A stretch of DNA of 64,000 nt, taken from the NCBI RefSeq assembly GCF_030518215.1, contig NZ_JAULRT010000060.1:398212-462211 (forward strand). The letters are read 5' to 3'. Positions 37,630-48,376 of the stretch are shown piece by piece. The stretch comes from Gilvimarinus algae. Its GTDB lineage: Bacteria > Pseudomonadota > Gammaproteobacteria > Pseudomonadales > Cellvibrionaceae. Position 1 is the first letter of the stretch, and each line of letters opens with the position of its first letter. Under the pieces are notes generated by a model. That model saw only the letters and a list, made by a program, of their open reading frames with translations. It had not been told where the DNA came from and made no database searches. Position numbers and translations under genes: made by a program.

Positions 37630-37809
37630 ATGGCCAGTAAACTGACACCTGAGGATCAGGCCCGTGTCGAGCGGGTGATTCATCGCGGCGTTAATAGCGT
37701 CGAGCGCAAACCCTTTAAGGTCTGGACGCTGTTTGCAAGCATCTTGCTCTTGTTGGTGTTGATGAGCGGTTTCAGCTATTTCATAGCCTGGCAGCACGGG
37801 GTCGTCTGA
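37630..37809 (+). CDS. DUF3094 small membrane protein
   Basis: 59 residues, ATG at 37630: MASKLTPEDQARVERVIHRG begins a conserved soluble N-terminus, SVERKPFKVW follows, and one membrane helix (LFASILLLLVLMSGFSYFIA) fills the C-terminus. The pattern (PEDQ-RVE, ERKPF-PW, one helix) matches DUF3094 proteins of Pseudomonas and relatives. Function unknown. Confidence 0.8.
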   Translation: MASKLTPEDQARVERVIHRGVNSVERKPFKVWTLFASILLLLVLMSGFSYFIAWQHGVV

Positions 37810-37831
37810 GGCCAGCGACCCCCTTGCGATA

Positions 37832-38305
37832 CTACTTTACCGTAATGGTGATTTTTTCCGACATGACCGGGGTGTCGTGCGGGCGGTGCAGGTGATCGCC
37901 CACCAATAGTTGCAGTGTGTGTTCGCCGGGGCTTAGGTTCAAAGTGGTTTCCGTTTGGCCGCCGCCGAAATGGCGGTGCCGGTCATCGGCGGGGATAGTG
38001 GTGCCCGCCCTCGGAGGTTCGGCTACATCAATCAGCAAATGGTGATGCCCGGTATTGCTAACCTCAATGCCGGCGGGTGCGACGCCCATGCCGCTCAAGC
38101 CAAATTTGACGGTAATCGGATTGCTGAGCACATCGCCATTCTGCGGACTAATAAAGTAGACCTGCGCCTTGTCGGCCGCCAAGCTAGCCTGTGCGAGGCA
38201 GGCGCCGGCAAGTGCCAGAGCGCACAGTATCGGGCGCGACGCTTTGTTACGCTTAAGGCCTGAAGATCTTTCTTTTCCCGAGAATCTATTTTGTGCGAAA
38301 AACAT
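37832..38305 (-). CDS. DUF4399 periplasmic protein
   Basis: 157 residues with a signal peptide (PILCALALAGACLAQASLA, cleavage near AADKA). The mature domain has the DUF4399 arrangement: VYFISPQNGDVLSNPITVKF, a His-rich GHHHLLIDV, DDRHRHFGGGQTET and LVGDHLHRPHD. The many His residues suggest metal binding, which is inference. The start could also be inside the long basic N-terminus (ATG at 38305 used). Convergent with the DUF3094 gene. Confidence 0.85.
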   Translation of the reverse strand: MFFAQNRFSGKERSSGLKRNKASRPILCALALAGACLAQASLAADKAQVYFISPQNGDVLSNPITVKFGLSGMGVAPAGIEVSNTGHHHLLIDVAEPPRAGTTIPADDRHRHFGGGQTETTLNLSPGEHTLQLLVGDHLHRPHDTPVMSEKITITVK

Positions 38306-38401
38306 GGGAACTCCTTTTGAGAACTTGTGGATGCCCCTGATTATAGGGGGATTGCCGAGTAGGTGTCATTGACGGTTCTGTTAAGAAAAATGAAATCGGC
38401 C

Positions 38402-38430
38402 TTGACCCCTGTCATATGTCTCCCTATAAT
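38402..38430 (+). promoter_or_regulatory. Strong sigma-70 promoter of the initiator tRNA / nusA operon
   Basis: TTGACC (38402-38407), an exact 17-bp spacer and perfect TATAAT (38425-38430), followed by a GC-rich discriminator (GCGCGACC) typical of stringently controlled stable-RNA promoters. Confidence 0.85.
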
Positions 38431-38476
38431 GCGCGACCTCGGTTGGGGGATCACACATCCTTTGCTGAGTTGATGA

Positions 38477-38553
<77 letters not shown>

Positions 38554-38720
38554 AATACGTAAACGGGTGTCTCAGGCGACGCCCGTCGGTGTCAGCCCCA
38601 AGGGGCTGGTAAGCCACAGCAGGTGGCCCGCCATGCAGAGACGAGCTGCTGGCATAACAGGCTGGTATGTTCTAGTGTATAGAGCCTGCAGCCCGGCGCC
38701 GTTAGAATAGGCGCTTCCGG
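38554..38720 (+). other. Leader between tRNA-fMet and the first attenuator
   Basis: Non-coding. A hairpin ACGGG...CCCGT (38563-38586) just after the tRNA could guide 3' processing, and a perfect AGCCCC-AA-GGGGCT hairpin lies at 38594-38607. Neither has a T-run. Confidence 0.4.
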
Positions 38721-38742
38721 AGCCCCTGCAAGGGGCTTTTTT
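38721..38742 (+). terminator. First leader terminator upstream of rimP
   Basis: AGCCCCT-GCA-AGGGGCT stem-loop followed by six T residues. Confidence 0.8.
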
Positions 38743-38800
38743 GTATCTGAAAGTCAGTGGGGTGCCACTGCCGCAGACGACTGTGGTGCTGTAACAAAGG

Positions 38801-38821
38801 TGGGCCTTGGGCCCATTTTTT
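38801..38821 (+). terminator. Second leader terminator upstream of rimP
   Basis: TGGGCC-TTG-GGCCCA stem-loop followed by six T residues, 64 bp before rimP. Tandem intrinsic terminators here fit partial termination between the tRNA and nusA, and autoregulation by NusA as known in E. coli. Confidence 0.78.
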
Positions 38822-38884
38822 GTTTCTGGCGGGCGGTGTTATCGGTGGTGAGACCCGCCGGGTGTTGAAGAGTCGGGGGTTCTT

Positions 38885-39340
38885 ATGGCGTCTTTGGAAG
38901 AGCGGTTGACGAATATGTTCGCCCCAGTGGTGACGGCGCTTGGTTGTGAGCTGTGGGGTGTCGAGTATGTCACCGGTGGCCCGAACAAAGTCTTGCGCGT
39001 GTTCATCGACAAAGACGAGGGCGTGATGGTTGAAGACTGCGAAAAAGTCAGTCGTCAGTTGAGTGCTCTGATGGATGTCGAAGACCCCATCGCTGGGGAG
39101 TACATGCTCGAAGTGTCCTCTCCGGGTATGGATAGGCCGCTCTACACCCTGGATCAATTTTCCCGTTATGTGGGTCAGGTGGTGGCAGTAAAATTGCGCG
39201 TTCCTTTCGACGGGCGCCGCAAGTTTAAGGGTGTCTTAACCGGCATCGAAGATAGCGATGTTGTGGTGGCTGTGGACAATGAAGAGTACCTGCTGCCAAT
39301 AGAATCCATTGAAAAAGCGAATATAGTCCCCCAGTTCTGA
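38885..39340 (+). CDS. rimP: Ribosome maturation factor RimP
   Basis: Assists assembly of the 30S subunit. 151 residues, normal length. The N-terminal domain starts [20 protein letters not shown] and contains [14 protein letters not shown], the family hallmark; the C-terminal SH3-like domain includes [13 protein letters not shown]. First protein gene of the operon. Confidence 0.97.
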   Translation: MASLEERLTNMFAPVVTALGCELWGVEYVTGGPNKVLRVFIDKDEGVMVEDCEKVSRQLSALMDVEDPIAGEYMLEVSSPGMDRPLYTLDQFSRYVGQVVAVKLRVPFDGRRKFKGVLTGIEDSDVVVAVDNEEYLLPIESIEKANIVPQF

Positions 39341-39382
39341 TCGCTAAGCCGGTCGGAAACAGGAGTTGAACGAGGCAAACTC

Positions 39383-40864
39383 ATGAACAAAGAAATTTTG
39401 CTGGTCGCTGATGCCGTCTCCAACGAGAAAGGCGTTGACAAGGAAGTGATCTTTGAAGCTATTGAAAGCGCTCTGGCGATGGCCACCAAAAAGCGGTTTG
39501 AAGAGGACTCAACCATCGAGGTCAATATCGACCGCGCGACCGGTGATTATGAAACCCACCGCAGCTGGGAGGTGGTGGCCGATGATGTGCTTGCCGAGCT
39601 GGGGACCCAATTGACCACCCAGGAGGCCGCCGAAGTTGATACCAGCCTGAAGGTGGGCGATATCTACCGCGAAAAAATTGAAAACGTCGAGTTTGGTCGG
39701 ATCGCCGCGCAAACCGCCAAGCAGGTGATTGTGCAGAAGGTTCGTGAAGCCGAACGCGCGCAAATGGTGGACGAGTATCGCGACCGCGTGGGCGAGCTGG
39801 TTAACGGCACCGTGAAAAAAGTCACTCGCGACAGTATCATTGTAGACCTTGGCAACAATGCCGAGGCGCTCCTGCCGCGCGATCAGCTTGTCGGGCGCGA
39901 AATTTTCCGTATGGGCGACCGCGTGCGTGCCTTGTTGCAAGATGTGCGTTCTGAGGCTCGCGGCCCGCAGCTGTTCCTGAGCCGCTCCTGCCCAGAAATG
40001 CTGATTGAGCTGTTTAAAATTGAAGTGCCAGAGATCGCCGAAGGCATTATCGAGATCAAAGGCGCCGCTCGCGACCCCGGCCTTCGGGCCAAAATTGCGG
40101 TTAACACCAACGATGGCCGCATTGATCCTGTGGGCGCTTGTGTGGGTATGCGCGGCTCCCGGGTGCAGGCGGTTTCCAACGAGTTGGGCAATGAGCGTGT
40201 GGATATCGTGCTGTGGGATGATAACCCTGCCCAGTTCGTGATTAATGCCATGTCACCGGCGGAAATCGAGTCAATTGTGGTCGACGAAGACGCCGGCTCA
40301 ATGGACCTTGCAGTCGCCGAGGAAAATCTCGCCATGGCCATTGGTCGCGGTGGCCAGAATGTCCGTCTCGCCTGTGAGCTGACCGAGTGGGACATCAACG
40401 TGATGAGCACTGCCGAGTGGGAAGACAAACAGGCGGCGGAAACCGGCGGGTACATTCAGGTATTTATGAATGCGCTGGATGTGGACGAGGATGTCGCCCA
40501 AGTACTGGTGGAAGAAGGCTTTACCACCATTGAAGAAGTGGCCTATGTACCGCTTGATGAAATCGCCTCCATTGAAGGTTTTGACGAGGATGTTGCTGAA
40601 GAGCTACGTGCTCGCGCCAAAGACGCGCTTCTGACTCAGGCACTGGCCTCTGAGGAGCAGCTCGAAGGTGCAGCACCTGCCGATGACCTGCTCAATATGG
40701 AAGGTATGGACAAAGAACTGGCCGTTGCTATGGCCAGCCGCGGAATCGTCACCATGGAAGATCTTGCTGAGCAGGCGATAGATGACCTGTTGGGCATAGG
40801 TGATTTGGATGAGGAGCGCGCCGCGGCACTGATTATGAAAGCCAGAGAGCCCTGGTTTGCCTAG
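39383..40864 (+). CDS. nusA: Transcription termination/antitermination factor NusA
   Basis: Binds RNA polymerase and controls pausing, intrinsic termination and antitermination. 493 residues: N-terminal RNAP-binding domain (1-130), S1 domain (~137-200, [20 protein letters not shown]), KH1 and KH2 (~230-345, [12 protein letters not shown] and [13 protein letters not shown]), then two C-terminal acidic repeats ([19 protein letters not shown] and [19 protein letters not shown]) of the kind that bind alpha-CTD or lambda N in E. coli. Downstream of two attenuators, so autoregulation is likely. Confidence 0.98.
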   Translation: MNKEILLVADAVSNEKGVDKEVIFEAIESALAMATKKRFEEDSTIEVNIDRATGDYETHRSWEVVADDVLAELGTQLTTQEAAEVDTSLKVGDIYREKIENVEFGRIAAQTAKQVIVQKVREAERAQMVDEYRDRVGELVNGTVKKVTRDSIIVDLGNNAEALLPRDQLVGREIFRMGDRVRALLQDVRSEARGPQLFLSRSCPEMLIELFKIEVPEIAEGIIEIKGAARDPGLRAKIAVNTNDGRIDPVGACVGMRGSRVQAVSNELGNERVDIVLWDDNPAQFVINAMSPAEIESIVVDEDAGSMDLAVAEENLAMAIGRGGQNVRLACELTEWDINVMSTAEWEDKQAAETGGYIQVFMNALDVDEDVAQVLVEEGFTTIEEVAYVPLDEIASIEGFDEDVAEELRARAKDALLTQALASEEQLEGAAPADDLLNMEGMDKELAVAMASRGIVTMEDLAEQAIDDLLGIGDLDEERAAALIMKAREPWFA

Positions 40865-40927
40865 TCTCACCGATGGTCCAGTCGGAGTAATGGTGATGTA
40901 GGCAAAATTCGAAACTGAGGAAATGTA

Positions 40928-43603
40928 ATGGCAGAAGTTAAAGTAAGCGAACTCGCTAAATCAGTGGGAACCCCCGTTGAGCGACTGCTTAAACAAATGC
41001 AGGAAGCCGGGCTGCAGCATACCACTGAGAATGCGTTGGTCTCTGATGAAGAGAAGCAACAGTTGTTGGCTTATTTGAAAAGTAGCCACGGAGGCGAGTC
41101 CGAATCCGAGCCGCGGAAAATTACGCTCAAGCGCAAAACCACAACCACGCTCAAAGCTGGCAGTGGCAGCGGCCGTAAGACAGTCAACGTTGAAGTGCGG
41201 AAAAAGCGCACTTACGTGAAGCGCAAGTCTGTCGATGAAGAGCCGGAAGTGGAAGAAACACTGGTGGCGCCGGAGCTGGAAGCGGCAGTGGAGCCCGAAG
41301 CCATCGCTGCCAGTGCGCCTGCCCCTGAGCCTGAGCCCGTCGAAGAGCCCGAAGCCACTGAGTCCGAGGCCAGTGAAACTGCTGTAGATGCCGTTACCGA
41401 AGAGGCGCCCGCTGAGCCGGCGCGCAGCTCGTTTGTCGATGACATTGAAGAGAAGCGCCGTGCCGCCCAGGAACGACGTAAGGCCGAAGAAGCCGCCCGC
41501 GAGGCCGAGCTCAAAGCCTTGGAAGAAAAGCGCAACGCCGAGAAAAAATCCACCGAACAGGCAGCGCCGGCGGCAGATCCTGCCGCTGTGGCTCCTGCGC
41601 CGGCCAAGCCGGATACCAAGCACGGGCGCAAAAAAGAGCGCCGTGAAGAGTTTGAAGACGACGAGTCACCGCGTCCCAAGCGTGCAGGCAAATCGGGCAA
41701 AAAAGGTATGGGCCCGAAGAAGTCATCCAAGGCTGACCTCTATGAATTGGCAGAGGACGATGTGGATCAGGCGTTTATGCAGCGTCGTCGTGCCGGCCGC
41801 GCCGCGCACAAAGCCTCCAACAAGCATGGCTTTAAAAAGCCCACCCAGAAAATCGTGCATGAAGTTGAAGTGCCGGAAACCATTTCGGTATCCGACCTTG
41901 CGCAGCGCATGACGGTTAAAGGTGGCGAGCTGATCAAACAGCTGATGAAGCTTGGGGTGATGGCCAATATCAACCAGCCGCTCGACCAGGAAACGGCGCA
42001 GCTGGTGGTTGAAGAAATGGGGCACACCGCCAAGCTTGTCAGTGAAAACGATATTGAAACCCGCCTGGAAGAGCATGTCCGCGTAGACGGCGAGGCGCTC
42101 CCAAGAGCACCTGTGGTGACGGTCATGGGCCACGTTGACCACGGCAAAACCTCACTGCTGGACTATATTCGCCAGGCTAAGGTCGCTGCCGGCGAAGCCG
42201 GTGGTATTACTCAGCACATTGGTGCCTATCGGGTAAAAACCAGCCAGGGTGAAATCGCCTTTTTGGATACCCCCGGTCACGCCGCCTTTACCGCCATGCG
42301 CGCGCGCGGTGCCCAGTGTACCGACGTGGTTGTCCTGGTGGTCGCTGCCGACGACGGCGTGATGCCGCAAACCGAGGAGGCCATCAACCACGCGCGCGCC
42401 GCGGGCGTGCCATTGGTAGTCGCTATTAACAAGTGCGATAAGGAATCCGCTGATCCTGATCGGGTGAAGAATGAACTGGTGGCCAAAGAGGTGATCCCGG
42501 AAGATTGGGGTGGCGACACTCAGTTCGTTGAAGTCTCGGCCCATACCGGTGCCGGTATCGATGAGTTGCTGGAAGCTGTGTCTCTGCAGGCTGAGCTGCT
42601 GGAGCTTAGGGCAGTCGCCGATGCGCCGGCTCAAGGTGTGGTGGTCGAATCGCGCCTGGATAAGGGCCGCGGTGTGGTGGCCACTTTGCTGGTACAGCAG
42701 GGGACCCTCAAACACGGGGATCTGGTGCTGGCCGGTCAGAGTTACGGCCGCGTGCGTGCTGCTACCAACGAGCTGGGCCAGCAGGTTCAGTCGGTGGGGC
42801 CCTCGTCGCCCGTCGAAATTCTGGGGCTGGATACGGCCCCCAGTGCCGGCGATGAGTTTGTCGTGCTGGAAGATGAGCGCAAGGCTCGCGAGGTGGCTGA
42901 GTTCCGCGCCGAGAGAGAGCGTAAAGAGCGTATGCAGCGCCAGCAAGCGGCTAAACTTGAAAACATGTTTGCCGGTATGGACGGCGGTGAGAAGAAAGTA
43001 CTTGCCGTGGTGGTCAAAGCCGACGTGCGTGGTTCGCTGGAGGCAATTCTCGCCTCGCTGGCGGATATCGGCAACGACGAGGTGGAGGTGCAAGTGGTCT
43101 CTTCCGGTGTGGGCGGTATTACCGATAACGACGTCAACCTGGCCCTGACGGCCGGCGCTATCGTTGTCGGCTTTAACGTTCGCGCCTCCGGCAGCACCCG
43201 CCGCCTGGCAGAGCAGGAAAGCGTTGAGATTCGCTACTACAGCATTATTTACCAACTGCTGGATGATGTGAAAAGCGCGCTCTCCGGTATGCTCGACCCA
43301 GAGCGTGTGGAAGAGATCGTCGGTATTGCCGATGTTCGCGAAGTGTTCAGTTCACCCAAGTTCGGCCAGGTGGCAGGCTGTATGGTCACCGAGGGTACGG
43401 TATACCGCAATAAGCCTATTCGGGTTCTGCGCGACAATGTGGTGATCTTTGAGGGCGAGCTGGAATCGCTGCGTCGCTTCAAAGACGATGTCAACGAAGT
43501 GCGCAATGGCATGGAGTGTGGTATCGGCGTGAAGAACTATGATGTGAAAGTCGGCGACCAAATTGAGGTCTTCGACGTCAAGGAAGTGGCGCGAGAGCTG
43601 TAA
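40928..43603 (+). CDS. infB: Translation initiation factor IF-2
   Basis: GTPase that places fMet-tRNA on the 30S subunit and joins subunits. 891 residues: IF2N domain (1-50), a long charged linker rich in Glu/Ala/Pro/Lys (55-300), a second IF2N region ([20 protein letters not shown]), the G domain with GHVDHGKT at 401-408, DTPGHAAF and NKCD, then beta-barrel domains II-IV. The initiator tRNA gene in the same operon is a functional match. Confidence 0.98.
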   Translation: MAEVKVSELAKSVGTPVERLLKQMQEAGLQHTTENALVSDEEKQQLLAYLKSSHGGESESEPRKITLKRKTTTTLKAGSGSGRKTVNVEVRKKRTYVKRKSVDEEPEVEETLVAPELEAAVEPEAIAASAPAPEPEPVEEPEATESEASETAVDAVTEEAPAEPARSSFVDDIEEKRRAAQERRKAEEAAREAELKALEEKRNAEKKSTEQAAPAADPAAVAPAPAKPDTKHGRKKERREEFEDDESPRPKRAGKSGKKGMGPKKSSKADLYELAEDDVDQAFMQRRRAGRAAHKASNKHGFKKPTQKIVHEVEVPETISVSDLAQRMTVKGGELIKQLMKLGVMANINQPLDQETAQLVVEEMGHTAKLVSENDIETRLEEHVRVDGEALPRAPVVTVMGHVDHGKTSLLDYIRQAKVAAGEAGGITQHIGAYRVKTSQGEIAFLDTPGHAAFTAMRARGAQCTDVVVLVVAADDGVMPQTEEAINHARAAGVPLVVAINKCDKESADPDRVKNELVAKEVIPEDWGGDTQFVEVSAHTGAGIDELLEAVSLQAELLELRAVADAPAQGVVVESRLDKGRGVVATLLVQQGTLKHGDLVLAGQSYGRVRAATNELGQQVQSVGPSSPVEILGLDTAPSAGDEFVVLEDERKAREVAEFRAERERKERMQRQQAAKLENMFAGMDGGEKKVLAVVVKADVRGSLEAILASLADIGNDEVEVQVVSSGVGGITDNDVNLALTAGAIVVGFNVRASGSTRRLAEQESVEIRYYSIIYQLLDDVKSALSGMLDPERVEEIVGIADVREVFSSPKFGQVAGCMVTEGTVYRNKPIRVLRDNVVIFEGELESLRRFKDDVNEVRNGMECGIGVKNYDVKVGDQIEVFDVKEVAREL

Positions 43604-43623
43604 GTCGGCGCGCTTCTTCAATC

Positions 43624-43653
43624 GCCCCGGCGCTTGTCAGCGTCGGGGCTTTG
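43624..43653 (+). other. Strong hairpin between infB and rbfA
   Basis: GCCCCGGCGCT-TGTC-AGCGTCGGGGC (11 bp with one G-U pair) followed by TTTGTCGTTT. It could be a partial terminator or a processing site; the interrupted T-run makes full termination unlikely. Confidence 0.55.
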
Positions 43654-43675
43654 TCGTTTAAGAGCAGGTGAAGAG

Positions 43676-44059
43676 ATGCCCAGAGAATTTTTCCGCGCGG
43701 ATCGAGTGGGCGATGCCATTCAGCGCTATCTGGCCAATATGATCCAGCAGGAAATCCGCGACCCGCGAGTGGGACTGGTGAATATCAACAGCGTAACTGT
43801 GTCCCGGGATATGGCTTACGCCAAGGTGTACATTACGCTGGTGGGCGGTACTGAGACCTCCGGGCGCGAGAGCGCCGAGGTACTGAACAATGCCTCAGGT
43901 TTTTTGCGCACGTTGCTGGCGAAAGAGCTGAACATGCGCACGGTGCCCCGCCTGCAGTTTTACTATGACCATACCTCAGTGCGTGGTCAGGAATTGTCCA
44001 GCCTGATTGACAGGGCGGTAGCCGCTGACAAGGCAAAAGGTGGCGACGAGGACAGCTGA
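43676..44059 (+). CDS. rbfA: 30S ribosome-binding factor A
   Basis: Cold-shock-type assembly factor of the 30S subunit, KH-like fold. 127 residues from MPREFFRADRVGDAIQRYLA at 43676; the upstream extension from 43634 runs through the hairpin and is rejected. Contains IRDPRVGLVNINSVTVSRD and PRLQFYYDHT. The stop overlaps the truB start by one base (TGATG). Confidence 0.96.
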   Translation: MPREFFRADRVGDAIQRYLANMIQQEIRDPRVGLVNINSVTVSRDMAYAKVYITLVGGTETSGRESAEVLNNASGFLRTLLAKELNMRTVPRLQFYYDHTSVRGQELSSLIDRAVAADKAKGGDEDS

Positions 44060-45000
44060 TGGGCCGCAAGCGTAAGGGCCGCGCCATCGATGGCGTATTA
44101 CTGCTCGATAAACCCCTGGGGCTGAGCTCCAATCACGCCCTGCAGCGGGCTAAGCGCCTGTTTTTTGCCGCCAAGGCCGGGCACACGGGAAGCCTTGACC
44201 CACTGGCCACCGGTGTCTTGCCGGTCTGTTTTGGCGAGGCTACCAAGTTCTCCCAGTTCTTGCTGGATGCCGACAAGACCTACCGAGCGACCTTTGTCCT
44301 GGGCGAAAAAACCGCTACCGGAGACGCCGAGGGCGAAGTCCTGGAGGTGGTCAGTGCAGCGGCGGTCGAGTCCGTTCAGCTGCGTGAAACCATGGATGAG
44401 TTTCTGGGGGAAATCGATCAGGTGCCGCCCATGTACTCGGCTCTCAAGCAAAATGGCCAGCCTCTGTACAAGCTGGCGCGCCAGGGGCTTGAAGTGACCC
44501 GCGAGGCGCGCCGGGTGGAGATCATGGAGTATCACCTGCTGGCTTTCCGCCCGGGCGAGCGCGCCGAGCTGGATGTTGAGGTTCACTGCTCGAAGGGCAC
44601 CTACATACGCTCTCTGGCCGAGGATTTGGGTGAGCGGCTGGGCGTTGGGGGGCATGTGAGCGCCCTACGGCGTACCTTCACTGGTGGTTTTGATGAGAGC
44701 CAGTGTGTCACCCTGGAGGCGCTGGATGCCGAGCGTGGCGAGGGTCGTGCCGAAACACTGGATCATCACTTACTGCCCGTGGACACCCCTGTGGACCACT
44801 TGGCATCGGTGCACCTGAGTGCGGATTCGGCCCACTATTTCCGCCGGGGTAACCCGGTAATGGACGCGCAGGTCTATCGCGTCGGCCAAGAAGGTGATAT
44901 GGTGCGTGTCTTTTGTGAAAGTGGCGATTTTTTAGGCGTTGCCACTATCGATGAAGGGCGTGTGGCGCCCAAACGCTTGGTGGCGACCGCCACCGGCTAA
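44059..45000 (+). CDS. truB: tRNA pseudouridine-55 synthase
   Basis: Makes pseudouridine 55 in the T-loop of tRNAs. 313 residues. Catalytic Asp47 in GHTGSLDPLATG; DKPLGLSSNHALQ at the N-terminus; KGTYIRSLAEDLGE and the C-terminal PUA-like domain. One-base overlap with rbfA. Confidence 0.97.
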   Translation: MGRKRKGRAIDGVLLLDKPLGLSSNHALQRAKRLFFAAKAGHTGSLDPLATGVLPVCFGEATKFSQFLLDADKTYRATFVLGEKTATGDAEGEVLEVVSAAAVESVQLRETMDEFLGEIDQVPPMYSALKQNGQPLYKLARQGLEVTREARRVEIMEYHLLAFRPGERAELDVEVHCSKGTYIRSLAEDLGERLGVGGHVSALRRTFTGGFDESQCVTLEALDAERGEGRAETLDHHLLPVDTPVDHLASVHLSADSAHYFRRGNPVMDAQVYRVGQEGDMVRVFCESGDFLGVATIDEGRVAPKRLVATATG

Positions 45001-45126
45001 CAACAGAATTTGTCCCGGGCTCTTGCCCTGGGCAAAACGCCTGCTGTGGCGGGCGGATAGCCTGGCCTGCCTGTAAATATGCACGGGTACGGCTGTAATT
45101 CACGCATATTGTTTGAGGTAATGATT

Positions 45127-45396
45127 ATGGCACTGAGTGCACAAGAAAAATCCGACATCGTAAAAGAGTATCAACAAGCAGAGGGTGACACTGGTTCACC
45201 GGAAGTGCAGGTTGCCCTGTTGACCCACAACATCAACAAGTTGCAAGACCACTTTGCCGGTCACAAGCAGGATCACCACTCCCGCCGCGGTCTGATCCGC
45301 ATGGTAAACCAGCGTCGTAAGTTGCTGGACTACCTGAAAGGGAAAGATACCAGCCGTTACGCTGCACTGATTCAAAAACTGGGTCTGCGCCGCTAA
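45127..45396 (+). CDS. rpsO: 30S ribosomal protein S15
   Basis: 89 residues, exactly the family length, from the ATG at 45127; the longer frame from 45079 is leader. Contains [27 protein letters not shown] and RRKLLDYLK. Binds the central domain of 16S rRNA. In E. coli S15 represses its own translation; the leader was not checked for the fold. Ends at a strong terminator before pnp. Confidence 0.98.
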   Translation: MALSAQEKSDIVKEYQQAEGDTGSPEVQVALLTHNINKLQDHFAGHKQDHHSRRGLIRMVNQRRKLLDYLKGKDTSRYAALIQKLGLRR

Positions 45397-45400
45397 TTGC

Positions 45401-45429
45401 AAAGTGCCCGCAGCTGCGGGCACTTTTTT
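45401..45429 (+). terminator. Terminator between rpsO and pnp
   Basis: Palindromic stem from AAAGTGCCCGCA to TGCGGGCACTTT, followed by TTTTTTG. Partial read-through to pnp is usual in this arrangement. Confidence 0.88.
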
Positions 45430-45502
45430 GTTGTATACCTGTAGGTTATCTGAAGCTGCGTAGAAGAGAAAAACGCACTATTTGCAAGTAAAGGATAAAA
45501 GA

Positions 45503-47659
45503 GTGAATCCGATTATTAAGAAATTTCAGTATGGTGACGCAACCGTAACTCTGGAAACCGGTCGCATCGCGCGCCAGGCCACTGGTGCGGTGATGGTGAC
45601 CATGGGTGAGACAAGCGTGCTGTGTACGGTTGTTGGCGCCAAAGAAGCGGTACCGGGGCAGGGCTTTTTCCCGCTGTCGGTCCACTATCAAGAGAAAGCC
45701 TACGCTGCCGGCAAGATTCCCGGTGGCTTCTTCAAGCGTGAAGGTCGTCCGTCAGAGAAAGAGACGCTCACTTCGCGCCTGATCGATCGTCCAATTCGTC
45801 CGCTGTTTCCCAACGGTTTTATGAACGAGGTACAGGTTGTCTGTACGGTTATGTCGACGTGCAAATCAGTGGATCCGGACATCCCGGCCATGATCGGCAC
45901 CTCGGCGGCACTGGCGGTGTCCGGTATTCCGTTCAGCGGCCCGATCGGTGCGGCTCGTGTGGGCTACACCCAGGACGGCGGCTACCTGCTCAACCCGAGC
46001 TATGAAGCGCTCAAGTCTTCTGAGTTGGACATGGTGGTTGCCGGCACCTCGGAAGCGGTGCTGATGGTTGAATCAGAGGCCAACGAACTGCCCGAAGACA
46101 TTATGTTGGGCGCGGTTCTCTTTGCCCATCAGGAAATGCAAGCCGTTGTCCAAGCGTGTGCCGAGTTGGCTCGCGACGCTGGCAAGCCCAAGTGGGATTG
46201 GCAGCCAGAGGCGGAAAACGCCGAGCTGCGTCAGGCTATTGAGCATGGGTTCTCTGAGTCTATTGGTGTGGCCTATCGCATTACCGACAAAGCCAAGCGC
46301 TACGATCGTCTGTCAGAGCTGCGCTCTCAGGCCGTCGCTGAGCTGGTGAAAGAAGGTAGCGAAGTCTCTGAAGAAGACGTGAAAAAGGTCTTCGGTAAAG
46401 TGGAGAAAGCCATTGTCCGCAGCCGCATTGTCGATGGTGAGCCGCGCATTGACGGCCGCGATCAGAAAACCGTTCGCGCCATTGATGTAGAGGTGGGCGT
46501 TTTGAACAAAGCGCACGGCTCGGCACTGTTTACCCGCGGTGAGACTCAGGCGCTGGTCGTGGCGACTTTGGGCAACGCCCGCGATGCGCAGATTATTGAT
46601 GCGCTGGAAGGCGAGCGTAAAGATCCCTTTATGCTGCACTACAACTTCCCTCCCTACTCTGTGGGTGAGTGTGGTCGCATGGGCGCCACTGGCCGTCGCG
46701 AAATTGGTCACGGTCGTCTGGCACGCCGCGGTATCGCCGCTGTGCTACCCGACGCTGAGTCCTTCCCCTACACCATGCGTGTGGTCAGTGAGATTACCGA
46801 GTCCAACGGCTCGAGCTCCATGGCCTCTGTCTGTGGTTCTTCACTGGCACTGATGGACGCCGGTGTACCCCTGAAAGCGCCGGTAGCCGGCATCGCCATG
46901 GGTCTGGTGAAAGAAGACGACAAGTTCGCCGTTCTCACCGACATCCTCGGTGATGAAGACCACCTGGGCGATATGGATTTTAAAGTGGCTGGTACCTCAT
47001 CGGGCATCACCGCTTTGCAGATGGACATCAAGATCGAAGGTATCACCGAGCAGATCATGGAGATCGCCCTCGAGCAGGCCCTGCGGGCTCGTTTGCACAT
47101 TCTCGGTGAGATGAACAAGGTGATCGCCGAGTCGCGCGCCAAAGTGAGCGACAATGCCCCGCGCTTTGAAACCATCAAAGTGAATCCGGATAAGATCCGC
47201 GACATCATCGGTAAAGGTGGTGCGACTATCCGCTCTATTACCGAAGAAACGGGCGCATCGGTTGATATCGACGACGACGGTACCGTGAAAATCTACGCCG
47301 ATGATACGGGCGCACTGCAGGCTGCCGTGGATCGTATTATGGGCATTACGGCCGAAGCGGAAATTGGTGAAATCTACGAAGGCACAGTGGTTCGTATTGT
47401 CGACTTCGGTGCGTTTGTGAATTTCTTGCCGGGCAAGGATGGTCTGGTGCATATTTCGCAAATCGCTGATGAGCGCGTCAATAGCGTGACCGACTACCTG
47501 CAAGAAGGGCAGGTGGTGCGTGTCAAGTGCCTGGACGTAGATCAGCGCGGCCGTATCAAACTGTCGATCAAAGAGGCCAAGGCAGAAGAGGGCGGCGAAC
47601 AAGCGCCGGCCGAGTCTGACCCGGCCGCTGAAGCGAGTGAAGAGTCCGGCGAGCGCTGA
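45503..47659 (+). CDS. pnp: Polyribonucleotide nucleotidyltransferase (PNPase)
   Basis: 3'-5' phosphorolytic exoribonuclease, core of RNA decay. 718 residues from the GTG at 45503 ([20 protein letters not shown]), matching the E. coli N-terminus and preceded by AAGGAT; the TTG at 45482 is rejected. Two RNase PH domains ([26 protein letters not shown]), then KH ([20 protein letters not shown]) and S1 ([20 protein letters not shown]) domains, with a short acidic tail. Confidence 0.98.
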   Translation: MNPIIKKFQYGDATVTLETGRIARQATGAVMVTMGETSVLCTVVGAKEAVPGQGFFPLSVHYQEKAYAAGKIPGGFFKREGRPSEKETLTSRLIDRPIRPLFPNGFMNEVQVVCTVMSTCKSVDPDIPAMIGTSAALAVSGIPFSGPIGAARVGYTQDGGYLLNPSYEALKSSELDMVVAGTSEAVLMVESEANELPEDIMLGAVLFAHQEMQAVVQACAELARDAGKPKWDWQPEAENAELRQAIEHGFSESIGVAYRITDKAKRYDRLSELRSQAVAELVKEGSEVSEEDVKKVFGKVEKAIVRSRIVDGEPRIDGRDQKTVRAIDVEVGVLNKAHGSALFTRGETQALVVATLGNARDAQIIDALEGERKDPFMLHYNFPPYSVGECGRMGATGRREIGHGRLARRGIAAVLPDAESFPYTMRVVSEITESNGSSSMASVCGSSLALMDAGVPLKAPVAGIAMGLVKEDDKFAVLTDILGDEDHLGDMDFKVAGTSSGITALQMDIKIEGITEQIMEIALEQALRARLHILGEMNKVIAESRAKVSDNAPRFETIKVNPDKIRDIIGKGGATIRSITEETGASVDIDDDGTVKIYADDTGALQAAVDRIMGITAEAEIGEIYEGTVVRIVDFGAFVNFLPGKDGLVHISQIADERVNSVTDYLQEGQVVRVKCLDVDQRGRIKLSIKEAKAEEGGEQAPAESDPAAEASEESGER

Positions 47660-47671
47660 GACTCTTAAAGC

Positions 47672-47711
47672 AAAAAAGCCCGCGCAGCGAGAGCTGCGCG
47701 GGCTTTTTTTT
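47672..47711. terminator. Bidirectional terminator between pnp and chrR
   Basis: GCCCGCGCAGC-GAGA-GCTGCGCGGGC, a perfect 11-bp stem, with six A on the left and eight T on the right, so it can end transcripts from both convergent genes. Confidence 0.92.
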
Positions 47712-47719
47712 ATCCTGAA

Positions 47720-48376
47720 TCAGGACCAGTGCATAAACGGATTAAGCAGGCGGTAAAGCCCGAGAAAACGCAGCGGCGCATCCAGTACCGTCAGGCAGAT
47801 ACAGTCTTCATTTTGCAGCGCCGTGGGCGAGTGTTGGTGGCTGCCATCGCGGCTGACGAAATCGCCCTCGTGGTACACACCGAGCTCATCGGAAAATCCG
47901 CCGCTCAGTACCACTGTCAGTTCCCGCCCTTTGTGGGTGTGCTCGGGCACGCGCGCGCCAGCGCTGATTTTCTGCAGGCCGATGCGAAACCCCGACACGC
48001 CAAGGCGCTCAGTCAGGTCGTACTCAGCAATTTCGCGCGTCTGCTGGCGCCATTGAATATCTTCCAGGCGTTTGGGCAGAAAGCCGTGCAGGGGGTTACG
48101 CAGCGCGCTGGCTTGAGGCACCTCTATGGCCGATGCCGACTCACCCGGCCCGTCTTTGTCGATTCCGGCCATAAACTGGTCGAAATCGCGCACTTTGACC
48201 TGCCGAGGTTCGCTCTGCTCAAGCAGAGCGCCGCCGAGGGAGTTCAGTTTTTTCACCTGAGCGCGACAGCTGTCGCACAAAAACAAATGCATAGCCACGG
48301 CGAGTGACTGTGGCATGGCCAGCGTCCCGGCTGAATAATCCAGTAAGGTGACTTCATCTGGATGATGTTTGCTCAT
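47720..48376 (-). CDS. chrR: ChrR-type zinc anti-sigma factor with cupin domain
   Basis: 218 residues. The N-terminal anti-sigma domain has the zinc-binding pattern HLFLCDSC (His30, Cys34, Cys37) with His4/His5, nearly the same spacing as Rhodobacter ChrR (His6, His31, Cys35, Cys38). The C-terminal cupin carries PEHTHKGRE and SHQHSP, the metal-ligand-type residues. ChrR holds its ECF sigma inactive until singlet oxygen or organic peroxide stress. The start overlaps the sigma stop by 4 bp (ATGA-type), a coupled pair. Confidence 0.93.
   Translation of the reverse strand: MSKHHPDEVTLLDYSAGTLAMPQSLAVAMHLFLCDSCRAQVKKLNSLGGALLEQSEPRQVKVRDFDQFMAGIDKDGPGESASAIEVPQASALRNPLHGFLPKRLEDIQWRQQTREIAEYDLTERLGVSGFRIGLQKISAGARVPEHTHKGRELTVVLSGGFSDELGVYHEGDFVSRDGSHQHSPTALQNEDCICLTVLDAPLRFLGLYRLLNPFMHWS

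Noticed and set aside
42152-43255. 367-codon open frame on the minus strand
   Set aside because: Antisense to the conserved GTPase part of infB.
43624-43653. Full terminator between infB and rbfA
   Set aside because: The hairpin is strong but the T-run is broken (TTTGTCGTTT), and rbfA-truB need read-through from the operon.
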